NCBI RefSeq assembly: GCF_032854445.1
Contig: NC_088303.1
Location: forward strand, 1,559,501-1,623,500
DNA length: 64,000 nt
Reading direction: 5' to 3'
DNA from: Liolophura sinensis
Taxonomy: Eukaryota; Mollusca; Polyplacophora; Chitonida; Chitonidae
Of the stretch, positions 39,500 through 50,569 are shown piece after piece; the first letter of the stretch is position 1; each line of letters starts with the position of its first letter. The translations under genes were made by a program, and so were the position numbers. The notes under the pieces were generated by a model. That model was not told where the DNA came from and did no database searches. It worked only from the letters and a program-made list of their open reading frames with translations.

Positions 39500-39860
39500 T
39501 AACCGAACAAATTACAGATATGTGCATGTCTTCTTGCAACCTAATAATATGCGATGTCGGCGTGAATACAAAATGTATGGACGTTCTGTGTTTTTTATGA
39601 CAATCCGCTTCAGGTTTTTGGGGATTTCCCTTCCATCACGGGAAATGCATTGTGTGTAAATATTCCTGACGGATAATGGAGTTTCGGCGCAGCTTTGAGA
39701 TTTCAAGCGTTGGCGTGTGACATTCAGTACAAAAATAGGGACTAAAAGGGAAATTCAAAAAGTAAATTCCTCGGGCATGAGGCAGGTACTTGTCGCGAGC
39801 AAACTCTCTATCTCCATTTAGACTGTCCATATGGAGCACAGTTTATACGCCTACGTAAAT
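39500..39860. repeat. Diverged direct duplicate of 41800-42115
   Basis: Both segments share, in order, TTTATGACAATSC, CTTCAGGYTTTTG, GGGAAATGCA, ATAATGGARTTTC, GTGWCATTCA and TTATACGCCTAC. No gene is recognised in either. Confidence 0.55.
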
Positions 39861-39963
39861 GTTGCTAATGCAGATACTTGGGGTTATGAAATCAGCTCTG
39901 CCTGTCTTGAGCATTATAGACCTCAACAATTTTAACTCTAAAAGAACAACACAAAATTTGAAA

Positions 39964-40119
39964 ATGGAATTGTTCAACTTAATAAGTAAGCCTTCACTCT
40001 TGTGTATAATTCTACTTTTGTTGATTCCAGTCGCTCTTGCACTGAGATATTACCCTCATTGTGGACAATGGCCTCAACAGAATCCTCAAGAGTTCAGAAC
40101 AAACAGAATTGTCACCTAA
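39964..40119 (+). CDS. Candidate short secreted peptide, 51 residues
   Basis: It starts at ATG 39964 in a good context (AAAATGG). An upstream in-frame start at 39859 would push the hydrophobic core inside, so I prefer the later Met. Residues 1-26 form a convincing signal peptide: a lysine near position 9, then LLCIILLLLIPVALA, with likely cleavage after ALA. The mature part would be about 25 residues with a single cysteine (RYYPHCGQWPQQNP). An AATAAA lies at 40240, about 120 bp after the stop, but that stretch also resembles the tandem units. It could instead be the first exon of a larger secreted protein, or chance. No family recognised. Confidence 0.3.
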   Translation: MELFNLISKPSLLCIILLLLIPVALALRYYPHCGQWPQQNPQEFRTNRIVT

Positions 40120-40614
40120 CCGGTGTGTGAATTATGTCAGCGAAGGCAAGCACGCCATCTGGATGATCGCCACTTACCGGTATCTGGATTGCACATACAT
40201 GTTGATGGTTTAGGCCCGTTGTTCTGTGTCTGTGTGATAAATAAAGACCTGGTCATTCAACGTTTCTGAGTTCTAGGATCACGTAATTAAACTACAAATC
40301 CTGATATCCAGTACCAGTTTATGTGAAATCGATGGCAAGTTTTCACCTCAATTGTTTTTATTATTTTTCGTCTGTGCTTGCTAAACACAATCCCATTGCC
40401 CCATCACTAGTGGCCAGACCCGTGAGATGTGGTGACTGTGGATGGGAGTACCGTTCAGATCCGTAGATATGAAACCTTGGAGCCCGGAGCTTGTTATCTA
40501 ACAGCACTACCGGATGAGGTTTGGCTGCTTTGCCAGACCGAAGAATGTTCATGTTTCATGGACAACTACCAGGCGTCACAACAAAGCATACAGATTTGAT
40601 AGAGGCGTCTGTCC

Positions 40615-40815
40615 GGGTATGTCCACTTGAAGGGGGTCGAAGTCAGGAGACCCGGGATCAAACCAAAGAGTTTAAAAATGAGACTGCCTCGCTTCTCGCT
40701 CAGTACTGAGAGGTAAGAGTAAGGAAATATGACTGTTTGCCCCGGTGTCAGTATAATGGGACTGGGTGGGGGGTCATGCCTGGTGTCCGCGGCATGATAC
40801 TTCAGTGGTGGATAT
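40615..40815 (+). repeat. Dispersed repeat, family 2 (+ orientation)
   Basis: It contains CCCGGGATCAAACC, CTCAGTACTGAGAGG, CCCCGGTGTCAGTATAATGG and GGCATGATAC, the reverse-complement order of the 37450 copy. Confidence 0.55.
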
Positions 40816-40934
40816 ATGGATATATGCGTCGAAACATTCGACATTCGTAACCCAGCCGTCAACCAATAAGGACGTTGAACGTCAATATTAACTAGCCCAA
40901 TTCCTCATGAATACATAACGTAAACCCCCCAAGC

Positions 40935-41051
40935 ATACATACATATGTACCTACAGACATACAGACATACAAGCATACATACCTATATATGTACATACAT
41001 ACATACATACATACACGCATACATACCTATATATGTACATACATACATACA
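40935..41051. repeat. CATA/TACA microsatellite (left part)
   Basis: Runs of CATACATA mixed with TATATGTAC. The array is interrupted by the SINE that follows and resumes after it. Confidence 0.9.
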
Positions 41052-41312
41052 CCTCAGTTGGTTAGCGCGCTAGCGCAGTGTAATGACCCAGGAGTCTCTC
41101 ACCAATGCGGTCGCTGCGAGTTCAAGTCCAGCTCATGCTGGCTTCCTCTCCGGCCGTATGCGGGAAGGTCTGCCAGCAACCTGCGGATGGTCGTGGGTTT
41201 CCCCCGGGCCCTGCTCGGTTTCCGCCCACCATAATGCTGGCCGCCGTCGTATAAGTGAAATATTCTTGAGTATGGCGTAAAACACCAATCAAAAAAAAAA
41301 AAAAAAAAAAAA

Positions 41313-41313
<1 letters not shown>
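41052..41313 (+). mobile_element. tRNA-derived SINE, nearly full length
   Basis: It begins inside the A box (CTCAGTTGGTTAGCGCGC), has a perfect B box (GAGTTCAAGTCC, 41118-41129), then the element body (GCTGGCTTCCTCTCCGGCCG, GGATGGTCGTGGGTTTCCCC) and the 3' end (GTGAAATATTCTTGAGTATG, AAAACACCAATC) with a 23-base A tail. It is an RNA polymerase III type non-autonomous retroelement. Confidence 0.9.
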
Positions 41314-41354
<41 letters not shown>

Positions 41355-41381
41355 ATACATACATACATACATACATACATG
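41314..41381. repeat. CA and CATA microsatellite (right part)
   Basis: A (CA)n run of about 35 bases followed by six CATA units, directly after the SINE tail. Confidence 0.95.
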
Positions 41382-41504
41382 GTGCTTTCTGGTGCTCTGC
41401 CTCTAATTTCGCTTAACCCAGGGCTAGGGACAGTATATTCGTCGTGTTGAATTAGATCGCCACAACGGATATATGAACAGTTCCATTCAAAGAGCGACTG
41501 ATAT

Positions 41505-41710
41505 CCTGGTACACGATTTGAATTCGGATTTTATTCAGTCGCCTAGAGCATACTTTGCGTCTTTTCTACATCATTGAAAACTGCTGACTGCTTCTCTTTG
41601 CGTGAATCCGCACCATTTTCTTACTTTATATACTTTCTTACTTCTTTAGTACTTTTACGTCCTTTCGGGAATTGGCCTTGCGTTTATTGACATCGAACGT
41701 CCCCGGAATG
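41505..41710 (+). repeat. Dispersed repeat family copy
   Basis: It carries CTAGAGCATACTTTGCGTCT, ACATCATTGAAAACTGCTGA, ATATACTTTCTTACTTCTTT and GGCCTTGCGTTTATTGA. Other copies are at 3340, 49290 and, inverted, at 49840 and 57655. Confidence 0.65.
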
Positions 41711-41799
41711 TCTGTTTCGACGCATTTTCAAAGATTCCTGAATCCAGTATAATATTGTCGAACAAATCCATTATGCTCACACCATGCGACGTTGCTGTG

Positions 41800-42115
41800 T
41801 TAACAGTGATTCTGGGCCTCCTGTGTTTCTATGACAATGCCCTTCAGGCTTTTGTGTGATTTCCCATTCTACTGGGGAAATGCAATATGTGTAAATACTC
41901 TCCGCTGATAATGGAATTTCAACACAGGAAGTAATCAGTTGGGCTGTAATATTTCCGGTCGGTAGTTTCCGGGCTGTGGCATGTGTCATTCAAAAGTTAG
42001 CCCGCAGATTTCATTGGCCATAGGCTGCTATTTGTTATAATAGGCTCCCTCTTTCGCCATTTAGGCTATCATTGTGAAGTTCATTTTATACGCCTACATG
42101 TATGTGAATATTGGC
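41800..42115. repeat. Diverged direct duplicate of 39500-39860
   Basis: See the 39500 entry for the shared blocks. The two copies are about 2.2 kb apart. Confidence 0.55.
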
Positions 42116-42298
42116 AAAGCTATACCTACGTAGGGCTTCTTTTTGTTGCATCGCTTCCAGTTCTTATCCCGTGACATTTTATTTCCAGTTTGTCCTTTCT
42201 TGCAGTGACTTGTGTGACATTATGTTTGAGAATTCGGCTGAAACTAACATTAGAATCTTGTCACGACAGGAAATTATTTATTTATGTTCTAATAGGGT

Positions 42299-42574
42299 CC
42301 TCCGTGGCTCAGTTGGTTAGCGCGCTAGCGCAGCGTAATGACCCAGGAGTTTCTTACCAATGCGGGCGCTGTGAGTTTAAGTCCAGTTCATGCTGGCTTC
42401 CTCTCCGGCCGTAAGTAGGAAGGTCTGTCAGCAACCTGCGGATGGTCGTGGGTTTCCCCCGGGCTCTGCCCGGTTTTCACCCACCGCCGTCGTATAAGTG
42501 AAATATTCGGGTGAAATATTCGGGTGAAATATTTGAGTGCGGCGTAAAACACCAATCAAATAAATAAATAAATA
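42299..42574 (+). mobile_element. tRNA-derived SINE, full length
   Basis: The head carries an exact A box (TGGCTCAGTTGG, 42305-42316) and a one-mismatch B box (GAGTTTAAGTCC, 42373-42384). The body matches the copy at 41052. Near the 3' end the block GTGAAATATTCGG is triplicated, and the tail is CCAATCAAATAAATAAATAA. I could not find a clear target-site duplication. Confidence 0.92.
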
Positions 42575-42649
42575 ACATATCCGAAATTTTCCACATTCTC
42601 AGGATCTTAATCTGCTTAATAGATTAATAGAATATAATAATGTCATGCT

Positions 42650-43800
42650 TGATCCGTGTCCTGCTTCATCCATGTCTCGCTTCACCCGTATCTTCATTCA
42701 TCCGTGTCCCGATTCATCCATGCCCTGTTTCATCTGTATCCTGATTCATCCATGTCTCTCACTCGTGTCTGGCTTCATTCGTGTCCTGCTTCATCCATGT
42801 CCTGCCTCACCCGTATCTTTATTCATCCGTGTCCCGATTCATCCATGCCCTGTTTCATCTGTATCCTGATTCATCCATGTCTCTCACTCGTGTCCTGCTT
42901 CATCTGTGTCTGGCTTCATCCGTGTCCTGCTTCATCCATGTCCTGCTTCACCCGTATCTTCATTCATCCGTGTCCTGCTTCATCCATGCCCTGTTTCATC
43001 TGTATCCTGATTCATCCATGTCTCTCACTCGTGTCTGGCTTTATCCGTGTCCTGCTTCATCCATGTCCTGCTTCACCCGTATCTTCATTCATCCGTGTCC
43101 CGATTCATCCATGCCCTGTTTCATCTGTATCCTGATTCATCCATGTCTCTCACTCGTGTCCTGCTTCATCCGTGTCCTGCTTCATCCATGTCTCGTTTCA
43201 CCCGTATCTTCATTCACCCGTGTCCTGATTCATCCATGCCCTGTTTCATCTGTATCCTGATTTATCCATGTCTCTCACTCGTGCCCTGCTTCATCCGTGT
43301 CCTGCTTCATCCATGTCCTGCTTCACCCGTATCTTCATTCATCCGTCTCCTGATTCATCCATGCCCTGTTTCATCTGTGTCCTGATTCATCCATGTCTCT
43401 CACTCGTGTCTTGCTTGATCCGTGTCCTGCTTCATCCATGTCCTGCTTCACCCGTATCTTCATTCATCCGTGTCCCGATTCATCCATGCCCTGTTTCATC
43501 TGTATCCTGATTCATCCATGTCTCTCACTCGTGCCCTGCTTCATCCGTGCCCTGCTTCATCCATGTCCTGCTTCACCCGTATCTTCATTCATCCGTGTCC
43601 TGATTCATCCATGCCCTGTTTCATCTGTATCCTGATTCATCCATGTCTCTCACTCGTGTCCTGCTTTATCCATGTCTCGCTTCATCCATGTGTCGCTTCA
43701 TCCATGCCCTGCTTCATCCGTGTCCTGATTCATACATTTCCTTCACTCATGTCTTGCTTCATCTGTGTTCTGATTTATCCGTCTCCTGCTTGATTCATGT
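42650..43800. repeat. 125-bp higher-order array of 16-bp units
   Basis: Each 125-bp block is seven 16-bp units of the type CTTCATCCATGTCCTG plus one 13-bp unit (CACTCGTGTCCTG), with about eight to nine blocks. The + strand has no stop in any frame of the 16-mer, so long frames open in all three phases. Not coding. Confidence 0.95.
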
Positions 43801-46519
43801 CAAGTAGATTTGTTTAACTCACTATTTTTCATGTTTCTACCTAAAATTTCACATCTAGGTCAATGGACAAAGAATAATCAAAACTATCAAGTCTTTTGCA
43901 TAAGAGCTTTTTGATGGATTTCCCACTTATCGTACTGCTTTGTAAATGTAAATCCATTTTCTTCCCTCATAAATTTCCAATTGGTATAATGGTTGCAAAA
44001 CGCATATTATATGTGTAGTCCATTGCAGCTACAGTCCTAAGAGCTGTACAAGTTGCTAGTATAGCATTTATGTGACTAGTTAGAATAACTTAAAAATAAA
44101 GTAAATTGACGAGAAACAGGGTATCACCGGTTACGTGTGGCCGTTTGCCAACTAAATTGATATCTTTGTTTTTACTCTCTATACTGTATTCTTTTCTACC
44201 GTAGGAAATGTTCAAATTTTAAACAAGAATCAATCAAGACAGTATTGCGTTTAAGTCGCAGATTTATGTGATCATAAAAATGGCCACAATGATAAAATGT
44301 GTAAATGAAAAGAATAAAACGTTGGCCCCCTATAATGGTGAAATTTTCACTGTCAGGAAATCCCATTTTCAACTAACAACAGAGCTTGACTCTGATCATA
44401 TAACGGTGATGAAATTTCTTAGCATGAAAAACAGTGTACTCGTGACTGTCCCATAAAACAGGCATCTTCTCCATATACATGCCTGATGTAACGACATACT
44501 GTCCTTTAGATGAGACCTTTTACTTCACTGTCATTTGTGTCAGTTAAGATGTCGCCAAAAATGTCGATGTTAGCAACATCGCCACGGGGATCGTTCAGAC
44601 ACCTCTCTCACTGCCCTGTTATTAGGTTCTTGTGAGGTATCTAGATTGGTCACGCAGGGGTCAAACCTCAGCAGACGGACGTGATTGGGTTACAGTTAAC
44701 ACTGTAAGATATACTGCAGGTAATTGAGTAGAATGTTTGTATGTTTAGAAGGGCAGTAATATATAAAACAGCCCCCGAAGATTTAGCGAGGATACCTGAA
44801 CAACGAAGATAACATTCAATAAACCAATGTTTTGTTCATGAGTAAAATGCTCATTTTGCCCGATTCTCAGAGTTATATTGATATTAAAAAGTCACTTTCA
44901 GGTTTGTTTGGAAAGATAAACACTCTGTAATGTTCTATAATATTTATTTGGCTCTAAAATTAAATGCACTTTTGGGGCGAAATTTGAGGTTATTTATGTC
45001 TGTTCCAGTGCCGACATATTTATACAGCTGCCGTAGTACAGCTTCATACTATCCTACATCCCCTCCGGAATGGCCAGCTTTTGGCACATTCATTTATACA
45101 TTTATTTATTTATTTGTTCAGATTCAAGGTTTTAACACTTATACATGCATGCTTTGGGTTTCACGTCCTACTTAAAGACTTGTACGTCCTAAAAGCAAGG
45201 TAAATGATAAGGATCGAGATACTCGGCATTGCTTTCTATACTTGTATAAAAAATACATTGTATTAAAGCCGCTGTTATTTAGTTTCGGAGGGTAATAATT
45301 TTCTAATTTTGCCGTAGTGAAGTGCACGAACACTTGTCCTGACCCATCCATAACGACGCACTTTCAAACGCGGAAGACGTTATTCCGTCTAATAACTGCG
45401 TTAGTCGACGTCATCACTGCCTGATTTGTCGTCACATAAGGAATATTATCATGTCATATCAGGAGCATTCTACGGAAACTACCGAGGATTTGTTTCTGAG
45501 GATTCTTCACTACAGAGGTTAAATAGTATTATTCACTGTGAATTTCTTTCGAACCGTGGTACTAGCTATATCCATAGTGTATCCATCATATCATTTTAAC
45601 ATTTCCGCCAGCTGTGAAGCAACATTTTAACAATTTTTCAGTCACATGATTACGAGGAGTCATTAGGTGTGTGCATATATACTGTAACATGCGACCAAAG
45701 TGCGGCCGCCACTGAAGTATCATGTCGAAGATAACAGACATGACACCCGATACAGTTACATTATACGGACACCGGGTCAACCAGTCATATTTTCTTGCTC
45801 TAATCTCTCAGTGCTTAGCGCCATGTATGACCTGACCCGGGATTCAGTGACGTTTGAGTAACGACGTCACGCTATTACGTCTACAAATGAATGACTTGGG
45901 TAGTGTAAATCGTTAGCTATTTGTTCTGTTCATAAGCCTTATAGAAGTATTTTTAGAACACCTGTGTAAAATTACTTTGGGAATTAATTCAGATTTAGTT
46001 CCTGACGTTATGTCCACTTTAAGTGCATCTTTACTAACCATGTAGGTCTTTCCTCACTTATAGCGTTCACTTTACTGCTCACTCAGCTGTGCATCTCGGT
46101 GGGGTGAGATGTTCTGGTGAAAACCGTAGATAAGGCGTCTGATAGCTCACGGCCATTTGGTGGACCATTTCAGGACATACGACTAAACCAACACACTTAG
46201 GAGAAGCTGTTCTGTACATCGACAGAGAAAAAGCTTTCCGATTAATCAGTGCACTGCGGGTTAACTAAGAGATCAATTAGGAGGACGTGGTCAGAGTGTG
46301 CCAATCTTACACTCTGCCCTCTCCCATCGATCTACTCCTCCCACCCTCCCCAACAGGCCGGGTCTTGTCTCTAGTCTTGCCTTATCAAATTGATTTATTT
46401 ACGACAGTTAATATTTGTTATCTATGGTATTAGATAATTACTCTTAATATTCTAAAAGGATATTCAACGAGCTCTCGCCTGGCTTGTCCTGCTAAGGCGG
46501 AGTTTTTTCAAGTAGCGGC
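43801..46519. other. Unassigned intergenic DNA
   Basis: AT-rich. It contains family-2 repeat pieces (45130-45180 and 45645-45845). No gene recognised. Confidence 0.55.
45645..45845 (-). repeat. Dispersed repeat, family 2
   Basis: It contains ACGAGGAGTCATTAGGTGTG, GACATGACACC, ACACCGGGTCAACCAGTC and TCTCTCAGTGCTTAGCGC, in the same order as the 37450 copy. Confidence 0.6.
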
Positions 46520-47555
46520 ATTTGGACACGAGATTCGCCGCACAATGGGCTGGATATAGACGTACACACACTAGGACACGGCATTCACCTCACATTGGGC
46601 GGGATATAGACGTGCACGCATTGCTACACGAGATTTACTGCATAATGGGTGGAATATAGACGTACACGCTTTAGGACACGGCATTCATAGCACAATGGGT
46701 GGAATATAGACGTGCACACATTAGGACACGAGATTCACCGCACAATGGGTGGGATACAGACGTACACACATTAGAACACGGCATTCACCGCACAATTGGC
46801 GGGATATAGACGTACACTCATTCGCACAGTGGGCTGGATATAGACGTACACGCATTACTACACGGGATTCACAATGGGCGGGATATAGACGTACACGCGT
46901 TACTACACGAGATTCACAATGGGCGGGATATAGACATACACGCATTAGGACACGAGATTCACCGCACAATTGCCGGGATATAGACGTACACGCATTACTA
47001 CACGAGATTCACCGCACAATGGGCGGAATATAGACGTAAATGCATTAGGACACGAGATTCACCGCACAATGGGTGGGATACAGACGTACACACATTAGGA
47101 CACGGCATTCACCGCACAATGGACGGGATATACACGTACACTCATTCGAACAGTGGGCGGGATATAGACATACACGCATTACTACACCGGATTCACCGCA
47201 CAATGGACGGGATGTAGACGTACACGCGTTACTACACGAGATTCACAATGGGCGGGATATAGACATACACGCATTACTACACGAGATTCACAATGGGCGG
47301 GATATAGACATACACGCATTACTACACGAGATTCACAATGGGCGGGATATAGACGTGCACTCATTCGCACAGTGGGCGGGATATAGACGTACACGCATTA
47401 GGACACGAGATTCACCGCACAACGGGCGGGATATAGACGTACAAGCATTACTACACGAAATCCACAATGAGCGGGATATAGACATATACGTATTACTACA
47501 CGAGATTCACCGCACAGTTGGGCGGGATATATACGTGCACGCATTAGTATAGGTG
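46520..47555. repeat. 50-bp tandem array with shortened variants
   Basis: The block GGGATATAGACGTACACGCA recurs every 50 bp at the left end (46554, 46604). Further right, shorter units lacking ACCGCAC or more alternate with full ones. There are about 22 units. Both strands are partly open, with no sign of selection on protein. Confidence 0.92.
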
Positions 47556-47699
47556 TGTAGAAATGGTAGTCGTACTTCTCTCAAGTTGGGAGGTGACTGG
47601 GAGATATAAATGATATAGTATAGATTCCAATTTACTCAGTGGTACTTTCATTTACGGCATGCAGGTTAAAAGGATCTATGGTCCACAGTGTGAAATGCT

Positions 47700-48730
47700 G
47701 GGCGTTAAAACCCTTAGTCAAATACTGGACTGCAAATCTACCACCCAACGAAATACCGGACTGCGTATCTAAAGCCCAACAAAATACCGGACTGCGTATC
47801 TACCGCTTAGCAAAATATCGGACCGCGTATCCACCGCTTAGCAAAATAGCGGACCGCGTATCTACCGCCCAACAAAATACCGGACTGCATATCTACAGCC
47901 AAACAAAATTCCGGACTGCGTATCTAAAGCCCAACAAAATACCGGACTGCGTATCTACCGCTTAGCAAAATATCGGACCGCGTATCCACCGCTTAGCAAA
48001 ATAGCGGACCGCGTATCTACCGCCCAACAAAATACCGGACTGCATATCTACAGCCAAACAAAATTCCGGACTGCGCATCTACCTCCCAACAAAATACCGG
48101 GCTGTGTATCTACCGCCCAACAAAGTACCGGACTGCGTATCTATCGCCTAACAAAATACTGGACAGGGTATCTTCCGCCCTACAAAATACCAAGTTGCAT
48201 ATCTGCAGCCCACAAAATACCGGATTGTGCATCTACCTCCCAACAAAATACTGGACTGCGTATCTACGCCCAACAAAATACCGGACTGCATATCTACAGC
48301 CAAACAAAATTCCGGACTGCGTATCTAAAGCCCAACAAAATACCGGACTGCGTATCTACCGCTTAGCAAAATATCGGACCGCGTATCCACCGCTTAGCAA
48401 AATAGCGGACCGCGTATCTACCGCCCAACAAAATACCGGACTGCATATCTACAGCCAAACAAAATTCCGGACTGCGCATCTACCTCCCAACAAAATACCG
48501 GGCTGTGTATCTACCGCCCAACAAAGTACCGGACTGCGTATCTATCGCCTAACAAAATACTGGACAGGGTATCTTCCGCCCTACAAAATACCAAGTTGCA
48601 TATCTGCAGCCCACAAAATACCGGATTGTGCATCTACCTCCCAACAAAATACTGGACTGCGTATCTACGCCCAACAAAATACTGGACTGTGTATCTACCG
48701 CCTAACAAAATACTGGACTGCGTACCCATA
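47700..48730. repeat. 31-bp tandem array with 401-bp higher-order duplication
   Basis: Units of the type CGGACTGCGTATCTACCGCC plus CAACAAAATAC. A block of about 13 units is repeated at an offset of 401 bp (for example 47881 and 48282). As 31 is not a multiple of three, three successive units are read in three frames, yet all stay open because the unit has few stop triplets. Confidence 0.92.
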
Positions 48731-48747
48731 GCCAATGAAGGGATTTA

Positions 48748-49075
48748 GGGCGGAGCGATGAAACCACGGTCACGTGTGGCATACACTGATTGACATGTCC
48801 AAAATCAATGATGGGCGTGTTGGGCGGAGCGATGAAACCACGGTCACGTGTGGCATATACTGATTGACATGTCCAAAATCAATGATGGCATGATGGGCGG
48901 AGCGATGAAACCACGGTCACGTGTGGCATATACTGATTGACATGTCCAAAATCAATGATGGCATGTTGGGCGGAGCGATGAAACCACGGTCACGTGTGGC
49001 ATATAGGCCTACTGATTGACATGTCCAAAATCAATGATGGCATGTTGGGCGGAGCGATGAAACCACAGCTACGTG
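48748..49075. repeat. 73-bp tandem array (five copies) with CACGTG
   Basis: The unit starts GGGCGGAGCGATGAAACCAC and is followed by GGTCACGTGTGG. Copies begin at 48748, 48822, 48895 and so on. The first four keep CACGTG and the last reads CTACGTG. Confidence 0.92.
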
Positions 49076-49289
49076 AGGCATTCGACGTGTAACATTTGTC
49101 AGATCCTGTGTGATATGTGACGATTTGAATCATCGTCACAAGTTATTACTGCAAAAACTTGTGTGTCAAGGTTATACCATCAAACACCTTCAATCTAAGT
49201 TTCTTTTACAATGAGTACAATTCTCTGGTAAGTAAATATGGAGAGAGCGTCGAGAATCTCTGGCCCTCTGCTTCATGAAGATCCATGGT

Positions 49290-49450
49290 ACAGGGTTTGA
49301 ATACAAATTTCACTCTGTTGCTTAGAACAAACATTGTGTCTTTCAAGCATCATTGAAAATTGTTGACTGATTTTGTTCTATTGCATCATGGTGTTATACG
49401 CCTTTTTGGGATTTGGCCTTGTGATTATTGACCCGGAGCGTCCGTCTTGG
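49290..49450 (+). repeat. Dispersed repeat family copy
   Basis: CATCATTGAAAATTGTTGAC and GGCCTTGTGATTATTGAC match the 41505 copy. An inverted partner lies at 49840-50050. Confidence 0.55.
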
Positions 49451-49839
49451 TTGACGGTTAGTATACTGTTGTTCTATCCTCCATGAGCATATACACAAGA
49501 ATAAAAAGAATTTTAATTACATAATATTCTGAAATTGATGTGACACGGCCGCGTGCTTTGTTTCTGATGGAAATGGAAAGAAAATGAGCGAACATCAAAG
49601 CTTCTTGTCGTACATCGACAATGTCACAATTTTAATGTGAACATGATTACTCTAAAATAAACTGATTTACATTCGGAAATGATCAAAGGGTCCCGATTTC
49701 ATACTTATAGCGTGGATATAAAGTAAGAGACAAAATGCACCAGTGTAAGTAAAATTATAGCAGGGAGAGAAGTGTGATCGCTGGTACAGAAGTTCACACA
49801 TAACTGGTGAATCTATACGTCAAAACAGACACCAGCCGT

Positions 49840-50050
49840 CAATCAATAAGGTCGTTCCAGATCAATAATCGCAAGTCAGTTCCCCAACCGATGTATAACA
49901 CAAACCACCAAAGACTTAAGAAAGTATATACATGTTGAAATTAGGGCGGAATCATGCAAAGAAAAGCTGTCAGCAGTTTCCAATGATGTTGGAAAGGCGC
50001 AAGGTATGTTCTAGGCGAATGTGTGAAATCAGTATTCAAACCGTGCGTCA
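49840..50050 (-). repeat. Dispersed repeat family copy, inverted
   Basis: Its reverse complement contains GCCTAGAACATACCTTGCGC, CATCATTGGAAACTGCTGAC and ATATACTTTCTTAAGTCTTT, as in the 41505 copy. Confidence 0.6.
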
Positions 50051-50569
50051 ATATCATATGTTGCCGATAATAAAATTTGTATCTTAGTTGCGCTTTGAAT
50101 GCAACTGTTCATACTTTCAACGTGGCCATATTAAATTCATTTGTTCAACAGCCCCAAGTAAAGAAATGTGTAGACGTGGTTCTGCATGGCAGCTCCGTTA
50201 TATCAAACATACAATAGTGGAATTTACAGGGTGAGATCGCTGAAGAGGCACACAACTCTGTAACTGTGTAACTAGCAAGTTTACGTCATAGTTGCCTCCC
50301 TTGTATATACCAACGTGTAATGTTAGGTGACACGGGCTCATTTTGTTCGTCCAAGATTTGCGTCTCCACTGAATGCCAGGACAATGACTGAATAATACTG
50401 CCACACAGACATTATAGGTTTTTGATACACTATAGATTTTTGCACTGCCATTTTGCACCTTGTTACAATATATCAGAATTTCATCTCATTTATATAGAAA
50501 ACTTTTTGCCAAGTGATAGTACCCGCACCCCTGCACACACCAAGGTGGCCTATGCTATAACTCAACAAA

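Noticed and set aside
42299-42390. tRNA gene (good A and B boxes)
   Set aside because: The head continues into a SINE body with an AT-rich tail, and a second copy with the same body lies at 41052. It is a retroelement, not a functional tRNA.
42656-43793. Long overlapping + strand frames of proline- and serine-rich repeats
   Set aside because: A by-product of the 16-bp monomer, which lacks stop triplets in every phase.
46749-47552. Histidine- and arginine-rich repeat frames
   Set aside because: Generated by the 50-bp array; unit shortening repeatedly changes the frame.
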